Shown piece by piece: positions 37,001 to 44,301 of a stretch of DNA of 64,000 nucleotides. The stretch is from contig JAGYJZ010000004.1 of NCBI GenBank assembly GCA_018401875.1, forward strand, positions 124,001-188,000, written 5' to 3'. This DNA is from Salibacteraceae bacterium (GTDB lineage: Bacteria > Bacteroidota > Bacteroidia > Flavobacteriales_G > Salibacteraceae). The notes under the pieces are model-generated. The model was not told the DNA's origin. It saw only the letters and a program-made list of their open reading frames with translations, and made no database searches. The position numbers and the translations under genes are program-made. How positions within the stretch are numbered: the stretch's first letter is position 1; each line of letters begins with the position of its first letter.

Positions 37001-37417
37001 GAGATGGCTCAAATGGCTGCTCAGCAGGCTGCATTGCGAAAGCAAATACGCGAGATGAGTGAATCGTTGAATAAAGAAGGTGGGGGTTCAGGCAGCAACT
37101 TAAAAGAGATTGAAAAGTTGATGGAACAAACAGAGGAAGATATTCTATTTCAAAAAATTGATGCCCAAACGATGAAGAGGCAGCAGGATATTCTTAGCAA
37201 ATTGCTTGAATCGGAGAAGGCTGATCGAGAAAGAGAATTTGAACAACGAAGGGAATCTAAAACTTCAACCACTGAATTTGCGATCCCTGATGATATTTGG
37301 AATAAATTTGAAACGGATAAGCAAAAGGAATTGGAGTTGTATAAAACCTTGCCACCTTCCTTGAAACCTTTTTATAGAATAGAAGTAAACCGCTACTTTA
37401 GTAACTTTCAAGAATAA
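34049..37417 (+). CDS. DUF4175-type membrane protein with long coiled coil
   Basis: A 1122-residue protein of the Bacteroidota DUF4175 group, function unknown. Three transmembrane helices lie at about 24-48, 56-80 and 148-170, followed by a beta-sandwich-like extracytoplasmic region (about 190-480). A very long Lys/Glu/Met-rich coiled coil covers about 495-790, with Gly/Lys/Pro-rich linkers (KKPGQKPGSADG) and further helices to the C-terminus. ATG 34049 (MDSLVRLKQ) is placed just after the promoter box. It heads a run with the RsbW-like gene, ybeY and mnmG. A structural or envelope-spanning role is plausible but unproven. Confidence 0.82.
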   Translation: MDSLVRLKQNIRAYLRRTYLSQFISGSLITAGLLGFLWVLFSLLEYLFRFGTQARAVLFYGFVVIAIGLLVIQIVIPLLRFLGLLNHKKPNDVAKEIGSKIAFIEDRLLNVLSLESTLPNSHSALTEASLRQKANQLNGFNFSDAVDFRASFRWIGLTLIPLLISVFLYMWDANLLSDGSARLVSYNQSFIAPAPFQFDIKNEVLEVAEGASFHLQVNTIGKSIPENVFLIVDGAEFRMKSESRGAFTFEFNNVRSNKQFQLRGASVYSEDFLLEAIPLPKVLRSEAYLDFPSYTRKPNETVLNRTQLVIPEGTQVRWRLDVKNARTSVVHIDSTRIEGSGNSDMLSIQRAFFKSSTLNVALQGQKGLQDSVQIKVSVVPDANPLISVENRVDSASGSYFFKGRLNDDYGFTKLRFVVQSNGLNINTEALMVDPDMLDQGFSFAWSPDTLIQNPGDELVYFFEVWDNDAINGAKSSRSKSWSIKVPTLDELNEESSERSSSTKASLSNSTSELDKMQKELEKLKRDLLQKKNPDWQDREALKDILEKQKKMMENLEKKALQQGKQQEMDKKFNSYSEDIMQKQEMIQEMFEKLFDEEFKEKYEEMSKLLDEMSKSEMLQKLEQMNLDNEQLEKELDRTLELFKQLELEKKVEDNLERLGELVKEQNELTEQTQDKKSLTDDLMERQEDLNEKMDHLDKELTKMDELNQALEEPQPLPDLSELSNGAKNDMREAKDELEKSNKGKAAKSQSEASDKMDEMKESLSSFQEQQSKGQQAENLEDMRQLLENIIDLSLNQEQVMEAFKPVKGNDPKYVELTKKQKNLVDDTRSVEDSLLALSKRVPQISKVINDEMSAVKFNMAKSLNYMSDQPPNREDQYKAMSLERQQYAMTSLNNLALLFDEIIKNMQKQMAPMSKGSGECDKPGSGKGTKPSAAEMKKMQESLNKQLEALKKALEKGENPNGKKPGQKPGSADGQSGLGGGMSKEMAQMAAQQAALRKQIREMSESLNKEGGGSGSNLKEIEKLMEQTEEDILFQKIDAQTMKRQQDILSKLLESEKADREREFEQRRESKTSTTEFAIPDDIWNKFETDKQKELELYKTLPPSLKPFYRIEVNRYFSNFQE

Positions 37418-37420
37418 GAG

Positions 37421-37846
37421 TTGGGTACACATGTTTCCATAGAAATTGCTGCTTCAATTGATGAACTCTATAAGGTGGAGAATGCCATTGAAGAGTTATA
37501 TGCAAGCGGGAAATTAAGTGAAGTAAACTACGGTAATGTTATTGTGGCTTCCACAGAGGCTGCTTTGAATGCCATAAACCATGGCTCGAAAGAGAATCCT
37601 GAGCAAAAAGTATTCTTTGATCTTACGGTTGATGAAAAAGAGATTATGGTCGTAGTAGAAGACTCAGGCGCGGGGTTTGATTATACAAACCTTCCTGATC
37701 CAACGGACCCTGAAAATATTGAGAAAGGAAGTGGCCGCGGTATATTTATTATGACCAATCTTTCTGACAGCATCAAGTTCGAGAATAACGGAGCCAAAGT
37801 AACTATGAGGTTCCTTTTAAGCGAGCCAGTTTCGTCAGAGGCGTAA
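37421..37846 (+). CDS. RsbW-like serine kinase / HATPase-domain protein
   Basis: A 141-residue stand-alone HATPase_c protein of the anti-sigma-factor kinase (RsbW/SpoIIAB) type. The N box is STEAALNAINHG, the G1 box is VEDSGAGFD and the G2 box GSGRGIFIM. It may bind a sigma factor or an STAS protein; neither is encoded nearby. Start is TTG 37421, 3 nt after the DUF4175 stop; no ATG is available in frame. Its TAA stop forms the first bases of the TAATTTTG box for ybeY. Confidence 0.82.
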   Translation: MGTHVSIEIAASIDELYKVENAIEELYASGKLSEVNYGNVIVASTEAALNAINHGSKENPEQKVFFDLTVDEKEIMVVVEDSGAGFDYTNLPDPTDPENIEKGSGRGIFIMTNLSDSIKFENNGAKVTMRFLLSEPVSSEA

Positions 37847-37851
37847 TTTTG
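37844..37851 (+). promoter_or_regulatory. -7 promoter box TAATTTTG before ybeY
   Basis: Exact TAnnTTTG match ending 7 nt before the ybeY ATG; the TA(A) is the stop codon of the preceding gene. Confidence 0.5.
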
Positions 37852-37858
37852 CGACCTC

Positions 37859-38305
37859 ATGACAGCGGAAGAAATCGAAATCTTTAATGAAAGTGCCCTC
37901 AACTTAGACTTAGACCAGTTGTGTGGGTTTACGTCTGCCGCACGAACCTTGTTGAGGGTTGATTTTGAGGTCGAACTGGGTTGGCTAAACATTGTTCTTT
38001 TACAACCAAAGGAGCATACTTTATTGAATATCAATCATTTAGGGCATGACTATGCGACTGATATTTTGACATTTGAGTATGTGGAAGAGAGTACAGTGAA
38101 TGGAGAAATCTACATTAATGCAGAGGTTCTTGTAGAGAATGCGAGTGAGTATGATGTAACTGTTGAGAACGAATTATGCAGACTCATTATCCATGGCCTG
38201 CTGCATCTTTGTGGTCAAGATGACCAATCTTTCCATGATCGAGCAAAAATGACTGAGTTAGAAGATAAGTATTTAGGAATATTGGAAATAAAAGGTTTCA
38301 TGTGA
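37859..38305 (+). CDS. ybeY: Endoribonuclease / rRNA maturation factor YbeY
   Basis: A 148-residue UPF0054/YbeY protein needed for 16S rRNA 3'-end processing and ribosome quality control. The metal site is in HGLLHLCGQDD: the first two histidines of the H-x3-H-x5-H motif are present, but the third position is Asp in place of His, a change also seen in other Bacteroidota. ATG start 12 nt after the RsbW-like gene. The last codons (GFM-stop) overlap a parS-like palindrome, and mnmG begins 3 nt later. Confidence 0.92.
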   Translation: MTAEEIEIFNESALNLDLDQLCGFTSAARTLLRVDFEVELGWLNIVLLQPKEHTLLNINHLGHDYATDILTFEYVEESTVNGEIYINAEVLVENASEYDVTVENELCRLIIHGLLHLCGQDDQSFHDRAKMTELEDKYLGILEIKGFM

Positions 38306-38309
38306 AACA
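38294..38309. promoter_or_regulatory. parS-like ParB-binding site, left of mnmG
   Basis: The 16-mer GGTTTCATGTGAAACA matches the widely conserved parS consensus TGTTTCACGTGAAACA at 14 of 16 positions; the right half (GTGAAACA) is perfect. It spans the ybeY stop and the first base of the mnmG ATG. Binding is inferred. Confidence 0.55.
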
Positions 38310-40201
38310 TGGAGAATAGATATGATGTAATAGTGGTTGGAGCGGGGCATGCGGGTTGTGAAGCCGCAGCCGCGGCTGCTAACATGGGGTCAAAGACACT
38401 ATTGATCACTATGGACATGACGAAGTTTGCGCAGATGTCTTGTAATCCAGCCATGGGTGGAGTGGCTAAAGGTCAAATGGTGAGAGAGATTGATGCGCTT
38501 GGTGGTTACTCTGCTCTAGTGAGCGATTACAGTGCGGTTCAGTTTAGAATGCTGAACCGATCAAAAGGTCCCGCTATGTGGAGTCCTCGATCCCAAAATG
38601 ACCGGGCGTTGTTTACAACCAAATGGCGTGAATTATTGGAGAGTACCCCAAATTTATTTTTCTGGCAGGATTCGGTAGTGGAGTTGTTGATTGAAGGAGA
38701 TAAGTTGGAAGGTGTGAAAACGTCTCTGGGGTTATCTTTTTTCGCCAAGAGTGTCGTGCTCACTTCAGGAACCTTTATGAACGGATTGATCCATGTAGGC
38801 TCAAAAATGCTGGGAGGAGGAAGAATGGGAGAGAAGTCATCTACAGGAATTACAGAGCAATTAAGGACATTCGGTTTTGAAAGCGGACGAATGAAGACAG
38901 GGACACCGCCTCGAATCGATGGCCGATCATTGGATTATTCAAAGATGGAGGTTCAGTTAGGTGATAGCGATCCTATGAAGTTTTCGTTTTTGGGAAACCT
39001 TCGCCTGAAAAAGCAATTGTCTTGTCACATTACGTATACAAATCCTTCAGTCCACGATATGATAGGTGAAAGTATAAGTTTGTCACCAATGTATAATGGT
39101 CAGATTGACTCTGTCGGGCCGAGGTATTGCCCTTCGATAGAGGATAAGATTCATCGATTTGCGGACAAAGATCGGCATCAGATATTTGTTGAACCTGAGG
39201 GATGGAACACCCAAGAAGTTTATGTCAATGGATTTTCAACCTCTCTGCCGCTAGAGGTTCAATACCGGGCCATCAAATTAATTCCTGGCTTTGAGAACGC
39301 GGTTATGTTTAGGCCGGGCTATGCCATCGAGTACGATTATTTCCCACCTACTCAGTTGAATCTTAACCTAGAAACGAAAATTGTACCGGGATTGTTTTTT
39401 GCTGGTCAAATCAATGGAACTACAGGATATGAAGAGGCGGCAGCTCAAGGTTTAATAGCGGGAATGAATGCCCATTTAAAGGTAAATGAAAAGGAGCCGT
39501 TTATTTTAGGCAGGAAGGATGCGTATATCGGTGTCCTCATTGATGACTTGATTACAAAGGGAACCGATGAGCCTTATCGCATGTTTACATCAAGAGCCGA
39601 GTATAGGATTTCGTTAAGACAAGATAGCGCAGCTGAACGTTTGACACAACAGTCATATGAAGTCGGCCTAGCTGGTATAAAGCGCCTTAAAGAAGTGGAA
39701 AAGTTTCTAGGGAAGCGTGAAAAGGTGATGAAGGCGTTTAATAAGGCCAGTATTACACCGGATGAGGCCAATGTATTTTTGCAAGAAAACGGATCAGCGG
39801 CATTGGAGCAAACTGTGAAGGTTGCGTCAGTATTGACTCGTCCCAACGTTCATGCAAAAGATGTTGTCCATTTGAGTGTGGCGTTTAAAGAATATATTGG
39901 CTCAGAGATCATACCAGCGGAGGTGTATGAGTCGGCTGAGATATTATTAAAGTATAAAGGCTACATTGAACGAGAGGATGAAATGGCGCAGAAAATGTTG
40001 TCGCTCGATAAAATGAAGATACCCCATAAGTTTAATTATTTGGATCAAGAATCCATGTCCATTGAATCCCGTCAAAAACTTGATAGAGTGAAACCTTTGA
40101 ATTTGGGACAAGCGAGTCGGGTGCCAGGAGTAAAGCCTTCCGATATTTCTGTGTTGATGGTTGCCTTGAACCGGAATGTTTCACATGAAACTTTAAATTA
40201 A
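38309..40201 (+). CDS. mnmG: tRNA uridine-5-carboxymethylaminomethyl modification enzyme MnmG
   Basis: A 630-residue FAD protein (GidA) that works with MnmE to install the cmnm5 group on U34 of certain tRNAs. The FAD-binding [10 protein letters not shown] lies at about 11-20, followed by the MnmG signatures [12 protein letters not shown] and [10 protein letters not shown]. The C-terminal helical domain is complete and ends with [10 protein letters not shown] followed by a short extra tail, NVSHETLN, whose codons form the second parS-like site. ATG start 3 nt after ybeY. In many bacteria mnmG lies next to oriC. Confidence 0.96.
   Translation: MENRYDVIVVGAGHAGCEAAAAAANMGSKTLLITMDMTKFAQMSCNPAMGGVAKGQMVREIDALGGYSALVSDYSAVQFRMLNRSKGPAMWSPRSQNDRALFTTKWRELLESTPNLFFWQDSVVELLIEGDKLEGVKTSLGLSFFAKSVVLTSGTFMNGLIHVGSKMLGGGRMGEKSSTGITEQLRTFGFESGRMKTGTPPRIDGRSLDYSKMEVQLGDSDPMKFSFLGNLRLKKQLSCHITYTNPSVHDMIGESISLSPMYNGQIDSVGPRYCPSIEDKIHRFADKDRHQIFVEPEGWNTQEVYVNGFSTSLPLEVQYRAIKLIPGFENAVMFRPGYAIEYDYFPPTQLNLNLETKIVPGLFFAGQINGTTGYEEAAAQGLIAGMNAHLKVNEKEPFILGRKDAYIGVLIDDLITKGTDEPYRMFTSRAEYRISLRQDSAAERLTQQSYEVGLAGIKRLKEVEKFLGKREKVMKAFNKASITPDEANVFLQENGSAALEQTVKVASVLTRPNVHAKDVVHLSVAFKEYIGSEIIPAEVYESAEILLKYKGYIEREDEMAQKMLSLDKMKIPHKFNYLDQESMSIESRQKLDRVKPLNLGQASRVPGVKPSDISVLMVALNRNVSHETLN
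40177..40192. promoter_or_regulatory. parS-like ParB-binding site, right end of mnmG
   Basis: TGTTTCACATGAAACT matches TGTTTCACGTGAAACA at 14 of 16 positions; the left half TGTTTCAC is perfect. It sits in the last codons of mnmG, 1.88 kb from the first site. Confidence 0.55.
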
Positions 40202-40345
40202 AGGATATTCAATGATGAGTGGTGATATGAGTGTTTGCGTTCAAGTCTCTCATTAGCATTGAGGAGGCGTAGGGATTTTAAGTAATTGAAAAACAGATGA
40301 TTAGGTTAAATGGGCAATATTTTTAATGTGAGTCGTTTCTGTACA

Positions 40346-42628
40346 ATGAAATTTCTATTCGTTTTGGTCTTTTCAGCATTTGGTGCTTCAGCCTATTCAC
40401 AATCTAAAGTAGGAACGTGGAGATCACACTTGCCGATGAGTAGTTTCACGATGATTGATAATCTCGATTCGAAACTCTTTGGAGTGAATCAATTCGGAAT
40501 AGTAGTATATGACAGGTCAGATGAATCAGTCTTAGCACTTTCCAAGATCAATCAATTGACACAAACAGGCATCACAGCTTTTCGTTGTTCTGAAGAAAGT
40601 GGTCTTTGTGTTATCGGTTATGTTGATGGAAATATCGATGTCATCGACATGCAGAACAATGTGACCAATCAACCCGCAGTGGCAAACTCTACAATTGTTG
40701 GGGACAAGGCAATCAACGACATCATATTTGAAGAAGAGACAGCATTAATTTTGACCGGTTTAGGCGCTGTGCGAATGGAATTAAGCACGTTAAACATCCT
40801 TGAATTCAGCCTCACAACTATAGATGGGCAGAACACGGGGATGGTGGAGGGCGCGATCTTTAGTGGAAACCTTTATTTTACGAACGAACTAGGAATTTTT
40901 AGGATCCCGCGAAATGAGTTGTTCGTTTCTCCGCAACCTGAACGGATCAGCTTTGACCGAAACCTTGAGAACGTTGCTCATTTTTTTGAATTGGAGAACG
41001 GCTTGTATCTGTTGTATGCTAACCCCCTAGACGCAAATGACACATTGTTTAAGCTCGTGGATAATCAATTTTTAGCGCAAGCTACACAAGCTAACACAGA
41101 GATGAGGTACATTGACGTAAACCAAGAGCAAATGGTCATTACTAGGCGTGATCGGTATACATTGCTTGATCTTGATTTTAATGCGCTAAACGAAATCGAT
41201 CAGTACTTCGATGATTCAGGTGTTGACGCCAGGATGGCCGCGTTTTATTCGAGTGGGGATTCTATCATGATTGCCGATGCAAGCTATGGTGGGGTAATCG
41301 CCAGTTTTTCCAATAAAAGCAACACTACAATCTTCAACATCTCTTCTCCTAGTAGGGGCGGAATAAGTGAATTGAAAGAACAAGAAAACATTTTATACGG
41401 GTTGACAGGTGGAAATAGCGGAACCTTTAACACTCCATTTTTATTTGAATTCAAAGACAATGAATGGCAGTCAAACTTATTGTTGTATTCGGAGGTCGGA
41501 GACGTGGTTAACCCAGTGGACATAGCTATTGTTGACGACAAAAAGCACATTGGTTTAGACCGCAGTGGATTGATGATTTTGGATAAAGACAATAAGGTGC
41601 TTAATTATTTCAGCGATGCCAACAATTTAATTGGTGATGATGATAACGGTTACTACGGTATTAGAGGTGTCGAAAAAGACGAAGAGGATAATATTTGGAT
41701 GCTCAACAGCCAAAATGTTAGCACATTAAGCCTATTGGATGTTGATGGTAATTGGTACGGTATTTCTCTTCCTGAAGTCTTAAAGCCCATTGCATTTGAT
41801 CTATTAAGGTTATCTAATGGGTACTTGGTTTTTTCTTTGAAAGAAGCAGGCATTGTGATTTACGACCCAGGGGAAACACCAACAGATTTTAGCGATGATC
41901 GCTATGAGTTTATAAACTCAAATCCGTCAGAAGGTAATTTGCCGAATAACACGGTCAATTGTCTCGCTGAAGACCGCGATGGTGAGCTTTGGATCGGAAC
42001 AGATGAAGGAATTGGAATTATTTACAATCCGAGTAGTGTGTTTGACAATGGTTTTGAGGGTGTTCAGCGCGTAATTGTTAACCAAGATGGCTTCAACGGC
42101 TATTTATTTGAAACAGATGCAGTAATGTCTATCGCTGTGGATGGAGCAAATAGAAAGTGGGTTGCCCCACGAGGCGCGGGCTTATTTTTGATTTCAGCGG
42201 ATGGAACAGAAGAAATACTCTCGTTTACAGAATCTGATAGTCCATTGCTAAGTGATAATATTTCTGATCTGGTTATTTTACCCAAAACAGGCGAATTGTT
42301 TGTGGCTACAGAAAGTGGTTTGTTGTCTTACCAACCAGATGCCTCAGAACCACAACTTGCATTAACCGAAATTAAAGTGGTTCCAAACCCCGTAAAACCT
42401 GGCTACTCAGGATTAATAACATTCACCAACCTTACGGCAGATGCACCAGTGAGGATTACAGACGCAGCAGGAAACTTGATTTTTGAAACCGTGAGCCGAG
42501 GCGGAACAGCCGTTTGGGATGGCCGAAACCGCAGCGGTGAGAAGGTTGCGTCAGGAGTTTATTTGGTGTTTGCCGCTTCACGTGATGGTGTGGGCGGGGC
42601 AATTGCTAAGATTATGATTTTGAACTAG
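40346..42628 (+). CDS. porZ: PorZ-like T9SS protein (beta-propellers plus type A sorting domain)
   Basis: About 760 residues. Signal peptide from ATG 40346 (MKFLFVLVFSAFGASA). Two beta-propeller-like halves follow, the first starting GTWRSHLPMSSFTM as in PorZ N-terminal propellers, the second with two-component-regulator-type repeats (DRDGELWIGTDEGI). The C-terminal ~85 residues are a type A sorting domain (VVPNPVKPGYSG ... SGEKVASGVYLVF). In Porphyromonas gingivalis PorZ belongs to the T9SS attachment complex that modifies cargo at the cell surface. An in-frame ATG at 40310 is possible but would put 12 residues before the signal peptide. recO follows 6 nt downstream. Confidence 0.82.
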   Translation: MKFLFVLVFSAFGASAYSQSKVGTWRSHLPMSSFTMIDNLDSKLFGVNQFGIVVYDRSDESVLALSKINQLTQTGITAFRCSEESGLCVIGYVDGNIDVIDMQNNVTNQPAVANSTIVGDKAINDIIFEEETALILTGLGAVRMELSTLNILEFSLTTIDGQNTGMVEGAIFSGNLYFTNELGIFRIPRNELFVSPQPERISFDRNLENVAHFFELENGLYLLYANPLDANDTLFKLVDNQFLAQATQANTEMRYIDVNQEQMVITRRDRYTLLDLDFNALNEIDQYFDDSGVDARMAAFYSSGDSIMIADASYGGVIASFSNKSNTTIFNISSPSRGGISELKEQENILYGLTGGNSGTFNTPFLFEFKDNEWQSNLLLYSEVGDVVNPVDIAIVDDKKHIGLDRSGLMILDKDNKVLNYFSDANNLIGDDDNGYYGIRGVEKDEEDNIWMLNSQNVSTLSLLDVDGNWYGISLPEVLKPIAFDLLRLSNGYLVFSLKEAGIVIYDPGETPTDFSDDRYEFINSNPSEGNLPNNTVNCLAEDRDGELWIGTDEGIGIIYNPSSVFDNGFEGVQRVIVNQDGFNGYLFETDAVMSIAVDGANRKWVAPRGAGLFLISADGTEEILSFTESDSPLLSDNISDLVILPKTGELFVATESGLLSYQPDASEPQLALTEIKVVPNPVKPGYSGLITFTNLTADAPVRITDAAGNLIFETVSRGGTAVWDGRNRSGEKVASGVYLVFAASRDGVGGAIAKIMILN

Positions 42629-42634
42629 ACAGTC

Positions 42635-43261
42635 ATGATAAAGGATCAAGGATTAGTTCTTCGCTCTATTCCATACTCTGATTCTGCTCGTATTTATCAA
42701 TGTTTCACGTTGAACCACGGATTGATTTCACTGTTCGGAAGGAGTTCAAAATCCAAAAGCACAATGAAGCTGCAAACTGGAGCTTTCATCGTGTTTGCCG
42801 CAAAGCAAAAACCAAATTCTTCCTTGTTCACGCTCACTGAAGTGTCGTGGGACACCTCGGTTCCAACTGATATTCCTAACGGACAAGAGTCAGCCCTTTG
42901 GATGTTTACCATAGAATTGATGCATAAATCATTGAAGGAACAAATGGCAATTCCTCAGTTGTTTCACCGTTTAGCAACATATTACGCCTACCTCACTCAA
43001 GGCGAATTGAGCCTGAACCCAATTCTCCCTTTGGTTATTGTGTCTCACGATTTGGGCGTGTGCGATTCGCAAATGGTAATGAAGTTGGCAGATGACCAAG
43101 TGGTTTCTCAATTGCTGATTTTGGGGATAAATGCGTCAGAAGAAACGAGACGAAAAACAGATTCACTTTCCTCAAAAGACATATTCAATGTAGAGCTTGA
43201 TCGGTTTCAGCAGCATTTTAATATTCACAACGTTGAGTCATTATACCTGCTAGACGTTTAA
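42635..43261 (+). CDS. recO: DNA repair protein RecO
   Basis: A 208-residue RecO, which with RecR loads RecA on SSB-coated gaps. The N-terminal OB fold is clear (KDQGLVLRSIPYSDSARI ... GLISLFGRSSKS) and the C-terminal helical part is shortened compared with the usual ~240 residues. No zinc-binding cysteine cluster is present. It follows the PorZ-like gene by 6 nt. Confidence 0.9.
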   Translation: MIKDQGLVLRSIPYSDSARIYQCFTLNHGLISLFGRSSKSKSTMKLQTGAFIVFAAKQKPNSSLFTLTEVSWDTSVPTDIPNGQESALWMFTIELMHKSLKEQMAIPQLFHRLATYYAYLTQGELSLNPILPLVIVSHDLGVCDSQMVMKLADDQVVSQLLILGINASEETRRKTDSLSSKDIFNVELDRFQQHFNIHNVESLYLLDV

Positions 43262-43282
43262 AAGCCATTACCTTAGCGATGT

Positions 43283-43999
43283 ATGATATTGGCGAAACGT
43301 TTTAGAACAGTTTTACTTTTTTTGCTTTTGACTCAAATTGCGCTGAGTCAAACAGACGAAAAGCGCCAATCTGATTTTTTTGGAAAGAAGTCAAAGCAAG
43401 AAAATCGTTCATTGCTCAAGAGTGCATTTTCTAAAAAGGAAAAGCCTGAAAAGAGAGGATTATTGAGTAGTCCTTTTGTGCGAAAAGAACGAACCAAACG
43501 AGAGAAGAAAAATCCTTTCTTGCCGGATTTTTACGCTAAAGCGGTCGATCAATTGGCTGAACGAAGCCAATTGCCATCATTCTTTAATTCGGCATTGGAA
43601 AAGGAGAAACAACGAACCCAACAACCTGATTTTTTCTCGAAAGGCATTTTTAAGACGAAAAGGACCGAGCCTGGCGACTACTTTTCAAAATCAGTTTTTG
43701 GCAAGAAACGGGGCATTCAAGCGGATCATTTTTCATCGGGTGTTTCTGAGAAAGAGCATAGCGAAGACGACCTTACTTCAGGTAAGGTGACAAAGAAAAA
43801 GGTAGGTAATCGATTCATTGGCGAACGTTTTCGTCTGTTTACGAAGGATCCAAACCAGAAGAAGAAGCCAAAGAAATCTAAGAAAAAACGCGATCCATTT
43901 GGAAAAAAGAAACGCGATTTGGATAATCCGCAAAGTCCGAGGAATGAAATGGATCTTTTTCAAGGTGGCGTATTGCCAAAGATGAAAGACATGCGATAA
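43283..43999 (+). CDS. Lys-rich secreted protein with DFFxK repeats (unknown function)
   Basis: A 238-residue protein, not recognised. The signal peptide spans about 1-23 (ending QIALSQ). The mature part has at least six degenerate units of 16-20 residues built on [DS]-[FYH]-[FY]-x-[KS]: SDFFGKK, PDFYAKA, PSFFNSA, PDFFSKG, GDYFSKS, ADHFSSG. Each is followed by a Lys/Arg-rich stretch. The C-terminus is very basic (KKKPKKSKKKRDPFGKKK). Composition suggests a disordered, positively charged protein that could bind LPS, peptidoglycan or nucleic acid; this is inference. It lies downstream of recO (21-nt gap). Confidence 0.72.
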   Translation: MILAKRFRTVLLFLLLTQIALSQTDEKRQSDFFGKKSKQENRSLLKSAFSKKEKPEKRGLLSSPFVRKERTKREKKNPFLPDFYAKAVDQLAERSQLPSFFNSALEKEKQRTQQPDFFSKGIFKTKRTEPGDYFSKSVFGKKRGIQADHFSSGVSEKEHSEDDLTSGKVTKKKVGNRFIGERFRLFTKDPNQKKKPKKSKKKRDPFGKKKRDLDNPQSPRNEMDLFQGGVLPKMKDMR

Positions 44000-44068
44000 T
44001 GTGTCTGAATAGAGCGGTGTAAGAACATAAATGCGGTGCCGCTGCTAACAGTGATAACCGGAAATAAA

Positions 44069-44095
44069 AAAGCCTCAGAAAATCTCTGAGGCTTT
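44069..44095 (-). terminator. Intrinsic terminator after tRNA-Asn
   Basis: Stem AAAGCCTCAGA / TCTGAGGCTTT (11 bp) with a 5-nt loop, followed on the minus strand by a T run. It ends the tRNA-Asn transcript and separates it from the convergent Lys-rich protein gene; it may work in both directions. Confidence 0.75.
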
Positions 44096-44111
44096 AACCT
44101 TGTTTATTACG

Positions 44112-44185
44112 CTCCTCCTCTTGGGCTCGAACCAAGGACCCTCTGATTAACAGTCAGATGCTCTAACCAACTGAGCTAAGGAGGA
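44112..44185 (-). tRNA. tRNA-Asn (GTT)
   Basis: A 74-nt cloverleaf: acceptor TCCTCCT/AGGAGGA, D arm TAGCTCAGTTGGTTAGAGCA, anticodon stem TCTGA/TCAGA with loop CTGTTAA (anticodon GTT), T arm CTTGGTTCGAGCCCAAG, discriminator G. CCA is not encoded. Confidence 0.97.
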
Positions 44186-44301
44186 ATGCTTTTTCCTTCA
44201 TTTTAAAAGGGCTGCAATATTAGTGCAGAACTATCAATCTCGCAAGTGCTATTTTTAAAGTTCAAATCACCACTTTTGCCGTAGATTAAAAATTGGAGTT
44301 T

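Noticed and set aside
40191..40203. Dyad CTTTAA-A-TTAAAG after mnmG as a terminator.
   Set aside because: Only A-T pairs and no T run; too weak to call.
43998..44070. Small RNA in the gap between the Lys-rich protein and the tRNA-Asn terminator.
   Set aside because: No promoter box and no structure beyond the terminator hairpin already assigned.
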